From assembly GCF_900880625.1 (NCBI RefSeq), contig NZ_CAAHFB010000002.1, forward strand, positions 84,900-148,899: a DNA stretch of 64,000 bases. Reading direction: 5' to 3'. This DNA comes from Halorhabdus rudnickae (GTDB taxonomy: Archaea; Halobacteriota; Halobacteria; Halobacteriales; Haloarculaceae). Below are positions 17,114-25,556 of the stretch, one piece after another (within the stretch, counting starts at the first letter, position 1; the number at the start of each line of letters is the position of its first letter). The notes beneath the pieces are model-generated. The model did no database searches. It was not told where the DNA came from and saw only the letters and a program-made list of their open reading frames with translations. The position numbers and the translations under genes were made by a program.

Positions 17114-18274
17114 TCAGGCCATCGCGTCCTGGAACCGCTCGCGAAGCGCATCTTCACGCTCCTCGAACTGATTGACCTTCTCCTGCAGGTCGTCGCTGAC
17201 GCGCTCGATACTCGCGAGCGCCCGCTCGCCGGCGAGCGACGCCTGCGACCCGTCGTCACCGTCCGTCTCCAGCTGCTCCTCGTAGGCTCGTTCGACGCGC
17301 TCGATGGTACCTTCCGGATTGAACAGAATGTCGTTGGCCGTGCGGACGTAGCCGTCCAGTGACGCACCCTCCTTGCCCTGGAAGAAGTGGGTGAGCGCGT
17401 ACGTCGCGCCGGAATGCAGCGTCCACATGTCGATCTCGACGGGTGAGGCCGCGTTGGCCTCCGCATCGCTCGCAGCGCGCTCAGCGAGGTAATCCGGGAA
17501 GCCAAGTAGGCTGTAGAACTCCGTGACAGTGAACGGGAGCTCCGAGAAGTCGAGGTCGATGTCCTGCGCGTCCCGGATGAACTCGAAGAGATCGTTGGCG
17601 ACGAGTTCAACCTGTGCGAGGAGCTCCTCCCACCAGGTCCGGAAGTTCCGCACGTCGCCGACGTGCTTGATGACCTCCTTGTCGGTGAGCGAGCGCATCG
17701 TGTTAGAGCAATACCCATCCTGGGCGAAGCCCTCCACGTAGACGGCGTGCTCGCCGAAGAAGTCGTAGCCCGACGTGACGCCCATCGTGATCGGGTCCGA
17801 CCGGCCAGGAAGGCGCACCTCGAGGCCATCGAACATGATGTCCATGTGGACCTCGCCGCCGCCCCGGTAACGCCGAATCTCGCCGAACATCACATCGCCC
17901 AGCGGCGTCCCGTCGATGGTCTCTTCGCGGAGGACCTCCTCCAGCGGCCCGTACACGTCGACGGGATTGATGATCGCGTAGCTGTCCGTGGGAACATGAA
18001 ATAGTGGATCCGTCTCCGCGCCCTCATCTCTGGCCTGCTCCCGAGCGCGACTCGGCTCGACGAGCGCGTTGAACCGCTCCGTCTCGACCCACTCGTCGGT
18101 GTAGGGGTTCTGGTAGGCCACGGTCGTCTCGACAGCCTGCGGGAGATCGCGGATCGCCTCGGCGAAGGACACGGGACTCTCGCCCCCGTGACGCTGTCGG
18201 TACCACTCGGGCAGTTCGGTGTCGGTACGTCCATCGACGCCAGCGAAGATGGTTCTCGACTCAGGGTCTTTCAT
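17114..18274 (-). CDS. DUF932 (phage/plasmid-like) protein
   Basis: About 386 aa. Matches the DUF932 pattern of mobile-element proteins: VSFAEAIRDLPQAVETTVAY, FHVPTDSYAIINPVDVYGPL, TMGVTSGYDFFGEHAVYVEG, CSNTMRSLTDKEVIKHVGD, HSGATYALTHFFQGKEGASL. C-terminal 50 residues form a coiled coil (LQEKVNQFEEREDALRERF). Start: ATG 18274, with gaggtgac 6 bp upstream; a much longer open frame to 18544 would run through the leader hairpin and palindrome 5. DUF932 members accompany ArdC-type genes on plasmids; the biochemical role is unknown. Confidence 0.8.
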   Translation of the reverse strand: MKDPESRTIFAGVDGRTDTELPEWYRQRHGGESPVSFAEAIRDLPQAVETTVAYQNPYTDEWVETERFNALVEPSRAREQARDEGAETDPLFHVPTDSYAIINPVDVYGPLEEVLREETIDGTPLGDVMFGEIRRYRGGGEVHMDIMFDGLEVRLPGRSDPITMGVTSGYDFFGEHAVYVEGFAQDGYCSNTMRSLTDKEVIKHVGDVRNFRTWWEELLAQVELVANDLFEFIRDAQDIDLDFSELPFTVTEFYSLLGFPDYLAERAASDAEANAASPVEIDMWTLHSGATYALTHFFQGKEGASLDGYVRTANDILFNPEGTIERVERAYEEQLETDGDDGSQASLAGERALASIERVSDDLQEKVNQFEEREDALRERFQDAMA

Positions 18275-18325
18275 CTCGGTCACCTCGACGCAGGAACGCT
18301 CATCGACGGCCGCCTGCATCGTCTC

Positions 18326-18351
18326 GCGCCCTGCGCCCCTCTGCCGGGCGC
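18326..18351 (-). promoter_or_regulatory. Leader hairpin before DUF932 gene
   Basis: On the coding strand: gcgccc, loop with cagaggggcg, then gggcgc, preceded by gttgttgttg. 52 bp before the start. Confidence 0.6.
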
Positions 18352-18366
18352 AACAACAACACCACG

Positions 18367-18408
18367 TTAACCAACACCGGGTCCAGGGGGTGGAAGGGCG
18401 TTGGTTAA
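18367..18408. repeat. Palindrome copy 5 (N22 centre)
   Basis: Arms TTAACCAACA at 18367-18376 and cGTTGGTTAA at 18399-18408. The outer arm contains the TAA stop of the gene ending at 18405, so the repeat abuts coding sequence exactly. Confidence 0.8.
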
Positions 18409-19070
18409 CAAGACCACCGGGAGAGGGAGGCCTGTTCTCGGTCGGACTCAGCAGGAATCTCACAGAGAAACCGCCACTTCGGGCGCTCTCGGATCTGTTT
18501 GTCGGGCCGGTTACCCGCCTGTCCGGGCTCCGTTTTCCCGGCACAGATCCAGCCCTTGTCTCTGAGCGCTTTGATCATCGAGCCGTCGAAGTCGGCTCGT
18601 ACGAACGTCAGCAGAAGCCGAACGCCTCGCCGTCGGCCGTGACGCCGCACGAACCGCTCCATCGACCGGGCGAGGGCAGCGGAAGCGAGATTTGGGAAGT
18701 CGACGCCGATACAGATCCGCGCCGCCTCGACGATCTCGTCGCCCTCGTATCGAGTTCCATCGTACTTCAGCGAGCGAATCAGCGGATAGCGCCACGTAAT
18801 CGCACCCAGTAGCTGGTCCTGGTAACAGAGCCCGTGATGAACGAGGTTCGTCCGCGGGACACTGTCCATATAGGAATGGTGGGCTTCGTAGATCGCGCCG
18901 GCGACGTGCCGTGGGATCGATTCGATATGGACGCGCTCTGCGAACCGCAACCCGAGCGGCGCCGTGACCGGCTGGCCCTCGCGATGGATGGGACACGAAC
19001 ACCCCTCCGGAGTGCGCGTGTACTGGAATCCGGTACTCCGCGGTTGGCCGGGAGAACGTGTCTGAGTCAC
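18405..19070 (-). CDS. Mom-like / GNAT-fold putative DNA-modification protein
   Basis: 221 aa. After a Cys-rich start (CSCPIHREGQ) comes a GNAT-like core: SIPRHVAGAIYEAHHSYMDS, HHGLCYQDQLLGAITWRYPL, EGDEIVEAARICIGVDFPNL, ASAALARSMERFVRRH, VRLLLTFVRADFDGSMIKAL, then a GWICAGKT end. This order (gate helix, central beta sheet, E-(I/V)xR strand, LxS helix, strand followed by G-x-(I/M)) resembles phage Mu Mom and relatives, which modify adenine to evade restriction. Start GTG 19070 overlaps the preceding stop (GTGA). The Mom assignment is inference. Confidence 0.5.
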   Translation of the reverse strand: MTQTRSPGQPRSTGFQYTRTPEGCSCPIHREGQPVTAPLGLRFAERVHIESIPRHVAGAIYEAHHSYMDSVPRTNLVHHGLCYQDQLLGAITWRYPLIRSLKYDGTRYEGDEIVEAARICIGVDFPNLASAALARSMERFVRRHGRRRGVRLLLTFVRADFDGSMIKALRDKGWICAGKTEPGQAGNRPDKQIRERPKWRFLCEIPAESDREQASLSRWSC

Positions 19071-19198
19071 GAGTCAGTGGCGTCAGTCTTCTCTTGCCGG
19101 TTATTGTACCGCTCCAGTTTGCGACCGGTTTTTTCGAGTGCCTCGACCCCGCGTTCGATCAGTTGGCGGGTGGCTCGCGACAGCCGAAGCGTCTCCAT
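19067..19198 (-). CDS. 43-aa basic microprotein
   Basis: A very small gene: METLRLSRATRQLIERG, then VEALEKTGRKLERYNNRQ and an acidic tail. Its ATG overlaps the stop of the DUF6166 gene (TGATG) and its stop overlaps the GTG start of the Mom-like gene (GTGA), so it is a translationally coupled link in a three-gene chain. One basic amphipathic helix is predicted. The double overlap is the main argument that it is real. Function unknown. Confidence 0.6.
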   Translation of the reverse strand: METLRLSRATRQLIERGVEALEKTGRKLERYNNRQEKTDATDS

Positions 19199-19884
19199 CA
19201 GCACTCCCCCTCCGGTGGCTCGATGAGGTCGTTGCTCTCGTCGACGAGGGCACGGATGGCCCGCTCGACATCGGCATCGTCCGATACCGTCCGGCTCGCC
19301 AGGGGTGCCGGATAGGCGCGATCGCCCTGACTACAGAGGACGGCCAGCCAGCCATCGGTTCCCTCCCCGAGCACGATGTAGTGGTCGCGATCAGCCCGCT
19401 GGAAGACTCGCCGGTCGGGTCGGGTGACCGTTCGCCAGTTCTCGGGGAGCGTCGGTGATGGCTTTCCGCCGTCGGGAAGGGCGACGACATCGTCGGTGAT
19501 CGTCGCCATCGCCGCGTCGATCTGTTCGCCGGTGAGGTGCCAGCACGCCGCCGGACCATCACACTCGAGTTGGCTGATCACGCGATTCCGGAACGCGATG
19601 TAGTGTTCTCGCGCGACCTGGGCGTCATTGTAGTAGTCGAGGAGGAGGCCACAGGCGAGCTGTGCAGGTCCGCTTCCAGCATATCCCCACTCGAAGCCCG
19701 TTGGGCTGTGGTTGACCAGCTCGAGACTCTGATCGGGAGTGAGACGCTGGTGTTCGGAGAGATTCAGAACGACGGCTTGGCCGTCGACGCGAAAGCCGAC
19801 GTATTCGATGGCGCCGTCACGACGGTGAGCGGGCGCTTCTGTCTGGACTGCGTTCGACGTGGGGCTTCGTGCGTTCCCGTTCAT
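19198..19884 (-). CDS. DUF6166-like protein
   Basis: 228 aa. The N-terminal half has the DUF6166 pattern: VGFRVDGQAVVLNLSEHQRL, then HSPTGFEWGYAGSGPAQLAC and a following helix ending in VAREHYIAFRNRVISQL. The C-terminal half (YIVLGEGTDGWLAVLCSQGD) is separate. The second DUF6166 gene (19963-20517) shares the GGF-WG...QLA core. Function unknown; the family is common on haloarchaeal mobile elements. First gene of a coupled triplet with the 43-aa and Mom-like genes. Confidence 0.65.
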   Translation of the reverse strand: MNGNARSPTSNAVQTEAPAHRRDGAIEYVGFRVDGQAVVLNLSEHQRLTPDQSLELVNHSPTGFEWGYAGSGPAQLACGLLLDYYNDAQVAREHYIAFRNRVISQLECDGPAACWHLTGEQIDAAMATITDDVVALPDGGKPSPTLPENWRTVTRPDRRVFQRADRDHYIVLGEGTDGWLAVLCSQGDRAYPAPLASRTVSDDADVERAIRALVDESNDLIEPPEGEC

Positions 19885-19904
19885 CGGTACGTCGCGGGAG
19901 TGGT

Positions 19905-19929
19905 AACCCCCGCACCCCTCTCGGGGGTT
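19905..19929 (-). promoter_or_regulatory. Leader hairpin before first DUF6166 gene
   Basis: On the coding strand: aacccccg, loop agaggggt, then gcgggggtt; preceded by gtttgtag. 20 bp before the start. Confidence 0.65.
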
Positions 19930-19962
19930 CTACAAACAGATCCGGAAACGCCGTCGCCGCCC

Positions 19963-20517
19963 CTACTGGCTAGCTGCGGGGAACTCGAAGCCGCCGGTGT
20001 CCGTGGGTGATTCCTCCGAATCGGTAGGCTCTGATCGAACTTCCTGGCGAGCGTCCTCCAGTTCTTCGCGGCGGTCGTCGACGCTCTGGTGAATATTGGT
20101 GTCGTGCTTCTCGCAGAGCGCTCGCTCGACCGCGAAGGTCATCTCGTCGAAATCGACCGCCGTGATATCAACGTCCTCTTGTGACGGCGTTTCATCAGCG
20201 ACGTCGATGTCTTGCGACCAGGTATCGGCCGAAATGTCGCTGGACGGAAGTCGCCACTCGTCGCCTTCGAGCTCTTCACGCAGGTACTGAGCGAATTCCT
20301 TGTAGTGATCGAGCGCGATGTTTTTCGTTGCGGAGTCAGCCAGCAGCGCGATGGCGAGTTGATCGATGCGGGCCTCGTCGGCCTCCGGTCCCCAGTTGAA
20401 CCCACCAGGGGCGCGGCGCAGAACGTGGAGGTGCTTGTCCAGCACGTCGCCATCGGGCGTGTACACCAGCTGTCCACCCATACAGCGTTCACCGCGGTAC
20501 GCTCGGCCGCCTGTCAT
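19963..20517 (-). CDS. DUF6166-like protein, second copy
   Basis: 184 aa. YRGERCMGGQLVYTPDGDVL, APGGFNWGPEADEARIDQLA and IALLADSATKNIALDHYKEF carry the DUF6166 core, followed by a variable acidic tail. The ATG overlaps the stop of the gene upstream (ATGA at 20514-20517), so it is coupled to it. Paralogous to 19198-19884 by the conserved core, but divergent elsewhere. Confidence 0.62.
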   Translation of the reverse strand: MTGGRAYRGERCMGGQLVYTPDGDVLDKHLHVLRRAPGGFNWGPEADEARIDQLAIALLADSATKNIALDHYKEFAQYLREELEGDEWRLPSSDISADTWSQDIDVADETPSQEDVDITAVDFDEMTFAVERALCEKHDTNIHQSVDDRREELEDARQEVRSEPTDSEESPTDTGGFEFPAASQ

Positions 20518-20960
20518 CGGAACTCACCCTCCCAGTGTCCCATACCTCGTGGTCGTTCCGGGGGCTGGCGGGGGAAGGAATCCGACGGCCGACGGGCGGT
20601 ATCTGGACCGCGTCCGGCTCCCTGATTGCTCGTACTCGTGGCCCCGGTTGGTCGGGGACCGACGTACATCGGCTTTCGCGCTTGACTTCGCTCCGTGACG
20701 ACCTCGCGATGGAGCATCGTACAGAGCCACATAACGCTCTCGGCGAGGTCGAACGCCGCTGCTCGCGACCGGAGGTCGTGCTGGCTGAAGAGGATCGTCC
20801 CATCGGCTCGATCGAGCCGGACCAGCCATTCCGAGGATTGCTGGACGTGGCAAAGGACGGATTTCGAGAACTCGTAGGCGAACACGAAATGATCGTCGTC
20901 TGTTCGTCGATGCAACCACCAGTTGTCGGGGGCGATCTCGCTGTTGCTCTCAGAACTCAT
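20514..20960 (-). CDS. Hypothetical element protein
   Basis: About 148 aa starting at ATG 20960. The first 90 residues are ordered (NWWLHRRTDDDHFVFAYEFS, LVRLDRADGTILFSQHDL, FDLAESVMWLCTMLHREVV) with alternating strands and helices. The C-terminal 45 residues are Arg/Pro-rich and probably disordered. No family recognised. Coupled to the DUF6166 gene downstream. Confidence 0.6.
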   Translation of the reverse strand: MSSESNSEIAPDNWWLHRRTDDDHFVFAYEFSKSVLCHVQQSSEWLVRLDRADGTILFSQHDLRSRAAAFDLAESVMWLCTMLHREVVTERSQARKPMYVGPRPTGATSTSNQGAGRGPDTARRPSDSFPRQPPERPRGMGHWEGEFR

Positions 20961-20983
20961 CGCTGACCCGGGACGGTGATGAC

Positions 20984-21004
20984 GTCCCGCACCCCTCGCG
21001 GGAC
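20984..21004 (-). promoter_or_regulatory. Leader hairpin, near-ideal member
   Basis: On the coding strand: gtcccgc, loop gaggggt, gcgggac, a perfect 7-bp stem; preceded by gttgtttcac. 23 bp before the start at 20960. Best single example of the GAGGGGT-loop family. Confidence 0.75.
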
Positions 21005-21096
21005 GTGAAACAACAACTGCGGTCGCCTCACCCGCTTTTGTCGTCGAAGTCGGCAACGTATTTGGTTCTAGCAAGATACAGTCCAATTATATTCGG

Positions 21097-22461
21097 ATGG
21101 CTGTACTGGACGACCTCTCGGGGTTCGAGTTTGAGGACCTGATGGAAGACGTGTTCCGTAACCTCGGCTACGAGAACGTCCGGCAGGCCGAGCGGACGGC
21201 TGACGAGGGCCGGGACGTCCTAATGGAGGAAGTCGTCGATGGGACGCGACGGGCGATAGTCGTCGAGTGCAAGCATACTGGGACGGTCGGCCGTCCGGTC
21301 GTCCAGAAGCTGCACTCGGCCATCGCGACGTTCGACTTTGACGGTCCAAAGCGTGGGATGGTCGCCACTACTGGTCGATTTACGAACCCTGCCGAGGAGT
21401 ACGCAGATCGACTCCAGCAGAACGGTGATCCTCATCCCATCGAGCTGATCGACGGCGAGGACCTCCGGGAGATCGCCGACGAGATTGGTCTCGATCTCTA
21501 CAACGGCCGCATCGAGATCCTCTGTGACGAGACGCTTCGACCTTACGACCCGGCGGCGGACGTCGACGCACCTGTCCAGGAGGCGTTCCGCGACATCGAG
21601 AATATCGAGGCCGCGGATCTCCCGGTGCCGCACTCGCAGGTGACGTTCCGACCGGTGGTTGCGATCACCGCCGACACGAATGCTGTCTTCGAGACCTCTG
21701 TCGGTGTCATCCACCGGATCAACGACCGCACACAGTTCGTTGTCCACGCTGAGCGCGGCCAGCCGAAGGTGGCCGACGACGATGTCGCGACGCTGGTCAC
21801 CGAGAACTTCCACGCGACGGTTCCCCTCGACACCGAGCAGTTTACCGATGTATTCGACGACGTCGAGGAGCGCCGGTTCGGGCAGACCCAAACGGAGTAC
21901 AAGGAGTGGGCTGTTGACCGTCTTCAGGACTACCACACGACGACGGTGACCTACACTGGCGACAACAACGTCACCTACAATAAGACGTGTGAGCCGAATC
22001 TCTCGGACATCTCAGTGCAATCGATCGAGCCGGTGTACCTCCCCGAAATTCGGCAGACGACGGAGATACTGGAGTATTCGTATCCGTACGAATACTATGC
22101 TGCTGGGCCCTCACGGGTTACGCTGGAGGACGGCATTCATCGGTGCGTCCACTGCGAGACGAGCGGCGTCGACGAGACCTACACGTACTGTCCGAACTGC
22201 GGGGCGATTGCCTGCGATAGCCACCGCAAGACCGAACGGCTCGAAGGGGAGCCGGTCTGTACCGGCTGTGCAGTGACTGAACGGTTCGCACTGAAGACGA
22301 AGTACTTCTACGACGAGGAGAACCTCGAGGCGTTCCGCAAGGAGTACGCCGAGATGACCCTCCACGAGAAGGCGATGGAGAACAAGCTACTGGCTGGCGG
22401 GAGTGTAGTTGCGACCCTGTTAATCGTCCTCGGCGTTCTCGTGATCGGCGGCATCATCTAA
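21097..22461 (+). CDS. Mrr-type restriction endonuclease with zinc ribbon and C-terminal membrane helix
   Basis: 454 aa. The N-terminal Mrr-type PD-(D/E)XK domain (LSGFEFEDLMEDVFRNLGYE, DEGRDVLM as catalytic acid, VVECKHTG as E-x-K, then QKLHSAIATFDFDGPKRGMV) covers about residues 1-120. A long middle domain is followed by a double zinc ribbon (CVHCETSGVDETYTYCPNCG, then CTGC). One hydrophobic helix ends the protein (VVATLLIVLGVLVIGGII). Mrr enzymes cut methylated DNA; the membrane tail suggests a surveillance role at the membrane. It lies alone on the plus strand amid minus-strand genes. Confidence 0.82.
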   Translation: MAVLDDLSGFEFEDLMEDVFRNLGYENVRQAERTADEGRDVLMEEVVDGTRRAIVVECKHTGTVGRPVVQKLHSAIATFDFDGPKRGMVATTGRFTNPAEEYADRLQQNGDPHPIELIDGEDLREIADEIGLDLYNGRIEILCDETLRPYDPAADVDAPVQEAFRDIENIEAADLPVPHSQVTFRPVVAITADTNAVFETSVGVIHRINDRTQFVVHAERGQPKVADDDVATLVTENFHATVPLDTEQFTDVFDDVEERRFGQTQTEYKEWAVDRLQDYHTTTVTYTGDNNVTYNKTCEPNLSDISVQSIEPVYLPEIRQTTEILEYSYPYEYYAAGPSRVTLEDGIHRCVHCETSGVDETYTYCPNCGAIACDSHRKTERLEGEPVCTGCAVTERFALKTKYFYDEENLEAFRKEYAEMTLHEKAMENKLLAGGSVVATLLIVLGVLVIGGII

Positions 22462-22495
22462 CCTGAGCAACCTCTGCCTGCTGTGGGCGCAGCTG

Positions 22496-23446
22496 TTACC
22501 ACACTCCGTACTGCTCTTTGAGCGCCATATATTCGCCCTTCTTCGGGAGGATGACGGGCAGATCATCTGTCCTGTCGAAGTCTCCCTGAAGTGGTCGATA
22601 CAACGCGTCCACAGTCGGTTCCAGGTCGTACCACTGTGCGGTCTCGACGAGTGTCTCCTGATCGATATCCTCCGCCTCGATCAGCAGCATCGAATAGCTG
22701 ACTCGCCGGGATCCGCTATCGAGAAGGAGCGTATGGCACACGATTTCAGCAGGCGTTAGGCCCTCGTCTGGAGCATACCAGAACGGAGGCTCGCCGGCGA
22801 GGAAAAACTGTAGACCATACGCTGCAAACCGGCCCAGTCCGGTCATCTCCCAGTCCGGAGCTGCTTGGAGTGCGCCCGTATCCTCACCGGTCTGCACGCG
22901 AACGAGTGCTCGCTTTGGATCACACCACGCGATCGTGGCGCTGGGGGCGACTTCCCGGACTCGGGCTCGATGTTCGTGTTCTACGGCGGCCCGAGCGAAC
23001 GCCAACAGCGGCGAGACCTCGTCCCGGAGGGCGTATTTCGAATCGGATCTGGAGAGTAGTGCTCGGTGCTTGAGTGGTGATAACGCGCTATGGACACCTT
23101 GTCGAGTGATTCCGAGCCGATCTGCGATATCAGCGATGTGTCGTGGTCTATCGAGATACCAACACACGTGGAGTGTGGCTGGGGAGAGCAGTTCCGTCCA
23201 GTCTACGTGGCTGAACTCCGACTGAAGCGTGCGATACGCTTCGGTGACGGGATGTTCCGCGATGCGGACTCGACGCTGATTGCTGGGACCACGGGTTTCT
23301 GCGAGTAATCCCGCTGCGAGCAACTCATCGAGTACATCGTACAGATGTTCTCGTGAATACTCGGTTTCAGCCGCGAGTTCCTCCGGTGTCGCATCACGGC
23401 CGGTACTCAGCGCGTCAAGCACGGCGAGTCCGGCCTTCGTAATCAT
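22496..23446 (-). CDS. Double-HTH transcriptional regulator
   Basis: 316 aa. A first winged helix (TPEELAAETEYSREHLYDVL, then LLAETRGPSNQRRVRI) and a second one (HIADIADRLGITRQGVHSAL, then ALLSRSDSKYALRDEV) are followed by a sensor-like C-terminal domain of unknown fold (SATIAWCDPKRALVRVQTGE). Haloarchaeal genomes hold many such regulators. The promoter is clear: tatataaata at 23469-23478, 23-32 bp before the start codon, so the transcript is near-leaderless. It converges on the Mrr gene. Confidence 0.7.
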   Translation of the reverse strand: MITKAGLAVLDALSTGRDATPEELAAETEYSREHLYDVLDELLAAGLLAETRGPSNQRRVRIAEHPVTEAYRTLQSEFSHVDWTELLSPATLHVCWYLDRPRHIADIADRLGITRQGVHSALSPLKHRALLSRSDSKYALRDEVSPLLAFARAAVEHEHRARVREVAPSATIAWCDPKRALVRVQTGEDTGALQAAPDWEMTGLGRFAAYGLQFFLAGEPPFWYAPDEGLTPAEIVCHTLLLDSGSRRVSYSMLLIEAEDIDQETLVETAQWYDLEPTVDALYRPLQGDFDRTDDLPVILPKKGEYMALKEQYGVW

Positions 23447-23468
23447 ATAAGTCCTTCTAAATCCTAAC

Positions 23469-23478
23469 TATATAAATA
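23469..23478 (-). promoter_or_regulatory. TATA box of the double-HTH regulator gene
   Basis: tatttatata on the minus strand, 23-32 bp upstream of the ATG at 23446, as expected for a leaderless haloarchaeal transcript. Confidence 0.6.
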
Positions 23479-23490
23479 CGATTTGGGATT

Positions 23491-24075
23491 TTACTTGACG
23501 ACTGCTTCGCCCCGGACCAATTCTGTGAGCGCGTCCTCGAGCGACCCGTGGAATTGCCAGTTGGCCTGCTCGAAGGCCTCGTCGGTCGGGCCGTCCCAGC
23601 GGGGGAACGCGGAATGATCGCTCACTTTGACGGTCCACTCGGTCGGCTCGTCGAACGGGTTCTCCGTCGGGAGTTCCACGATGTAGAGGTACTCCTCGTC
23701 GCCGTGGATGCCGTCAGCCGGATTCTCGACGCCGTGGCCCAGCAGGAACAGCGGCTGGTCGAGGTGCTCCATGTTGGACGGCTCGAGAAGATCCGCTGGC
23801 TGAGCCGCGTCGATCGTTCGCTCTGGGTCGCCATCTAGATAGAGGCCGACCGTCGAGAGCTTATCGAGGAACACGAACGTCGCCGCCGTGTAGCCCGGTC
23901 CGCGTTCGGCCTGGGTCGCATCGAGAAGTTCTTTCAGCTGTGCGAGATCCCGGAGGACGCTCCCCGGGTAGCCATCCGAATGCCGGTACACCTGCGCGAC
24001 GCGGTCGGCGCTGCCACCTATCTCATCGGTCTGTTCGACTCGTTGGACGAATCGGAGTTGACTCCGTGTCGACAT
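23491..24075 (-). CDS. Hypothetical haloarchaeal element protein
   Basis: About 194 aa starting at ATG 24075. VYRHSDGYPGSVLRDLAQLK, then TAATFVFLDKLSTVGLYLDG, FLLGHGVENPADGIHGDEEY and YIVELPTENPFDEPTEWTVK form a mixed alpha/beta domain. This type of protein is frequent in haloarchaeal islands, but I know no function. Leader hairpin 20 bp upstream. Confidence 0.65.
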   Translation of the reverse strand: MSTRSQLRFVQRVEQTDEIGGSADRVAQVYRHSDGYPGSVLRDLAQLKELLDATQAERGPGYTAATFVFLDKLSTVGLYLDGDPERTIDAAQPADLLEPSNMEHLDQPLFLLGHGVENPADGIHGDEEYLYIVELPTENPFDEPTEWTVKVSDHSAFPRWDGPTDEAFEQANWQFHGSLEDALTELVRGEAVVK

Positions 24076-24095
24076 CGGTACTCGCCGGCGCGTGT

Positions 24096-24118
24096 GCGCC
24101 GGCACCCATCGCCGGCGC
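24096..24118 (-). promoter_or_regulatory. Leader hairpin before the gene at 23491-24075
   Basis: On the coding strand: gcgccggc, loop gatgggt, gccggcgc, a perfect 8-bp stem; preceded by gttgtttct. Confidence 0.72.
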
Positions 24119-24157
24119 AGAAACAACACCACACAGTCGTAGCGGGATTGCAATCCG

Positions 24158-24553
24158 CTATGCGAGATGTGACACCTCGTCTGGTTCCTCCATGTCGTCG
24201 AATTCACCACGCTCGACCGGCTCCCAATCCTCCCCAGGTGCTGGACTCCACCAGTCGACTTTGTAGGCCCCCGGTGCGCCGAGGACTTTCACCCGTGCCG
24301 AGCCGCCAGGTAGGTCGCGACGGAGCTTCTCATCGACGTGAAGGTTCCACGTCGAGTCGGTGTCGAAGCAAGCGAGCACAGCCTCCTCGTAGCCACGATC
24401 TTCTCGGGACTCTCGGAGGACGACCTGCGTGTTACAGTTCTTGCAGAACACTCCCTCGAAGGGAATGTGGGTGAACACTTCTTGCCCGCAGACGGGACAC
24501 CAGAGGAACTCGAACAGTGCCTCGCTGTGTCGGTCGAGTACTTCGAGACTCAT
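24158..24553 (-). CDS. DUF7567-like zinc-ribbon protein
   Basis: About 131 aa starting at ATG 24553. The N-terminal zinc ribbon CPVCGQEV...CKNCNTQV (residues 18-45) is followed by a beta-rich acidic domain (AVLACFDTDSTWNLHVDE, YKVDWWSPAPGEDWEPV). The pattern matches a family annotated as DUF7567 in haloarchaeal mobile elements. Probably a small nucleic-acid or protein interaction module; function unknown. Confidence 0.65.
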   Translation of the reverse strand: MSLEVLDRHSEALFEFLWCPVCGQEVFTHIPFEGVFCKNCNTQVVLRESREDRGYEEAVLACFDTDSTWNLHVDEKLRRDLPGGSARVKVLGAPGAYKVDWWSPAPGEDWEPVERGEFDDMEEPDEVSHLA

Positions 24554-24562
24554 TGTTGGGCC

Positions 24563-24581
24563 GACCCGGTTCGACCGGGTC
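24563..24581 (-). promoter_or_regulatory. Variant leader hairpin before DUF7567-like gene
   Basis: On the coding strand: gacccggt-cga-accgggtc, an 8-bp perfect stem with a 3-nt loop instead of GAGGGGT, 10 bp before the start. gtttttcgg lies further upstream. Confidence 0.5.
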
Positions 24582-24625
24582 ACTCTCTCCGCCCCGGCCG
24601 AAAAACATCCTGCGTGTGTACGTTC

Positions 24626-24991
24626 TCAGCGTTCAGAGCCGTAGACGATGCGCGAGGGGGCTTCGTACCCACAGTCCGGGCAGTCGTACCAGCGCTGTAC
24701 CTTCGCTCCATCAGCTGCCTTCTCACCGACGAGGACGTCGTCATTCGGACACTCCGGACAGTTTAGTTCCGGCGCTGGCCGCTCCCGAAGCGCATCCCGA
24801 AATGCGGTCGCCTCTTTTGCCTCGTAGCCCCGCGACCAGATCGGGTAGCCGTCGACGAGGATCGCCCCGCGCCATTTGTACCGGTACGACTCCGGAGCCT
24901 GATGGAGGACGGCTCGGGCCCCGGTCTCGGTGTTTCGATACGCGAGTGTTGGAGTACGACTTTCCCGGGACCAGTTGGTGATTCGTGGCAT
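24626..24991 (-). CDS. DUF7568-like zinc-ribbon protein
   Basis: 121 aa. The N-terminal half is a small beta domain (TNWSRESRTPTLAYRNTETG, YRYKWRGAILVDGYPIWSRG). The C-terminus is a zinc ribbon CPECPNDDVLVGEKAADG, then WYDCPDCGYEAPSRIV. The start lies 6 bp after the stop of the gene at 24998-25498, so the two are co-transcribed and this gene lacks its own hairpin. Function unknown. Confidence 0.62.
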   Translation of the reverse strand: MPRITNWSRESRTPTLAYRNTETGARAVLHQAPESYRYKWRGAILVDGYPIWSRGYEAKEATAFRDALRERPAPELNCPECPNDDVLVGEKAADGAKVQRWYDCPDCGYEAPSRIVYGSER

Positions 24992-24997
24992 CGTCAG

Positions 24998-25498
24998 TCA
25001 GAAGTGGACGTCTGCGGGGACGATCCAGAGCGTCTGGCTGTCTTCCTCTTCCTCGAGGACACGATCGAGCTGATCGCGGTGGCGAATCCCCATCGCGTGC
25101 TGGTCGTACATCGGTACTGATGGCCCCTCGTAGGCGCCGACCTGATGGAAGGCGTGTCGGGCGAGGTCCTCATCACGCATAATCTCCTCATCGCTGAGCT
25201 CGTCGAGCGCCTCTTTCACGCGGTCGAGATTCCGCTGGAACTCTTCCTTTGTGGCGTTCCAGGCTCGATCGAGCAGTTCACCGCCCGCCTCTGAATTGAT
25301 GGGTGCTGCCGTCGGTAGGTCTCCCCAGCGAGCCTTCCCGGCGACCGTCGTATCCTCTTCGTCGAAGGTGCAGTAGTAGTCAAACACGGCGCAGCCGTGG
25401 GGGTTCGCCCCGACGAGACGGTCGAAGACTGCTTTCCCCTCGACCAGGGCGTCGTGCTGTGTCGGTGCCTCGACCAACGCGTAGATGACCATATGCAT
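24998..25498 (-). CDS. Hypothetical haloarchaeal element protein
   Basis: 166 aa. It begins MHMVIYALVEAPTQHDALVE and contains GCAVFDYYCTFDEEDTTVAG, a long helix (FQRNLDRVKEALDELSDEEI) and the end SQTLWIVPADVHF. A ferredoxin-like or DUF-type alpha/beta fold seems likely. It is preceded by gaggtgaac and a leader hairpin 59-79 bp upstream. Frequent in haloarchaeal plasmid islands; function unknown. Confidence 0.65.
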   Translation of the reverse strand: MHMVIYALVEAPTQHDALVEGKAVFDRLVGANPHGCAVFDYYCTFDEEDTTVAGKARWGDLPTAAPINSEAGGELLDRAWNATKEEFQRNLDRVKEALDELSDEEIMRDEDLARHAFHQVGAYEGPSVPMYDQHAMGIRHRDQLDRVLEEEEDSQTLWIVPADVHF

Positions 25499-25556
25499 CT
25501 TTGTTCACCTCGAAGCGCCGACTCACCGGGCACTGCTCGGCTTTGTCTGCTCGGTG

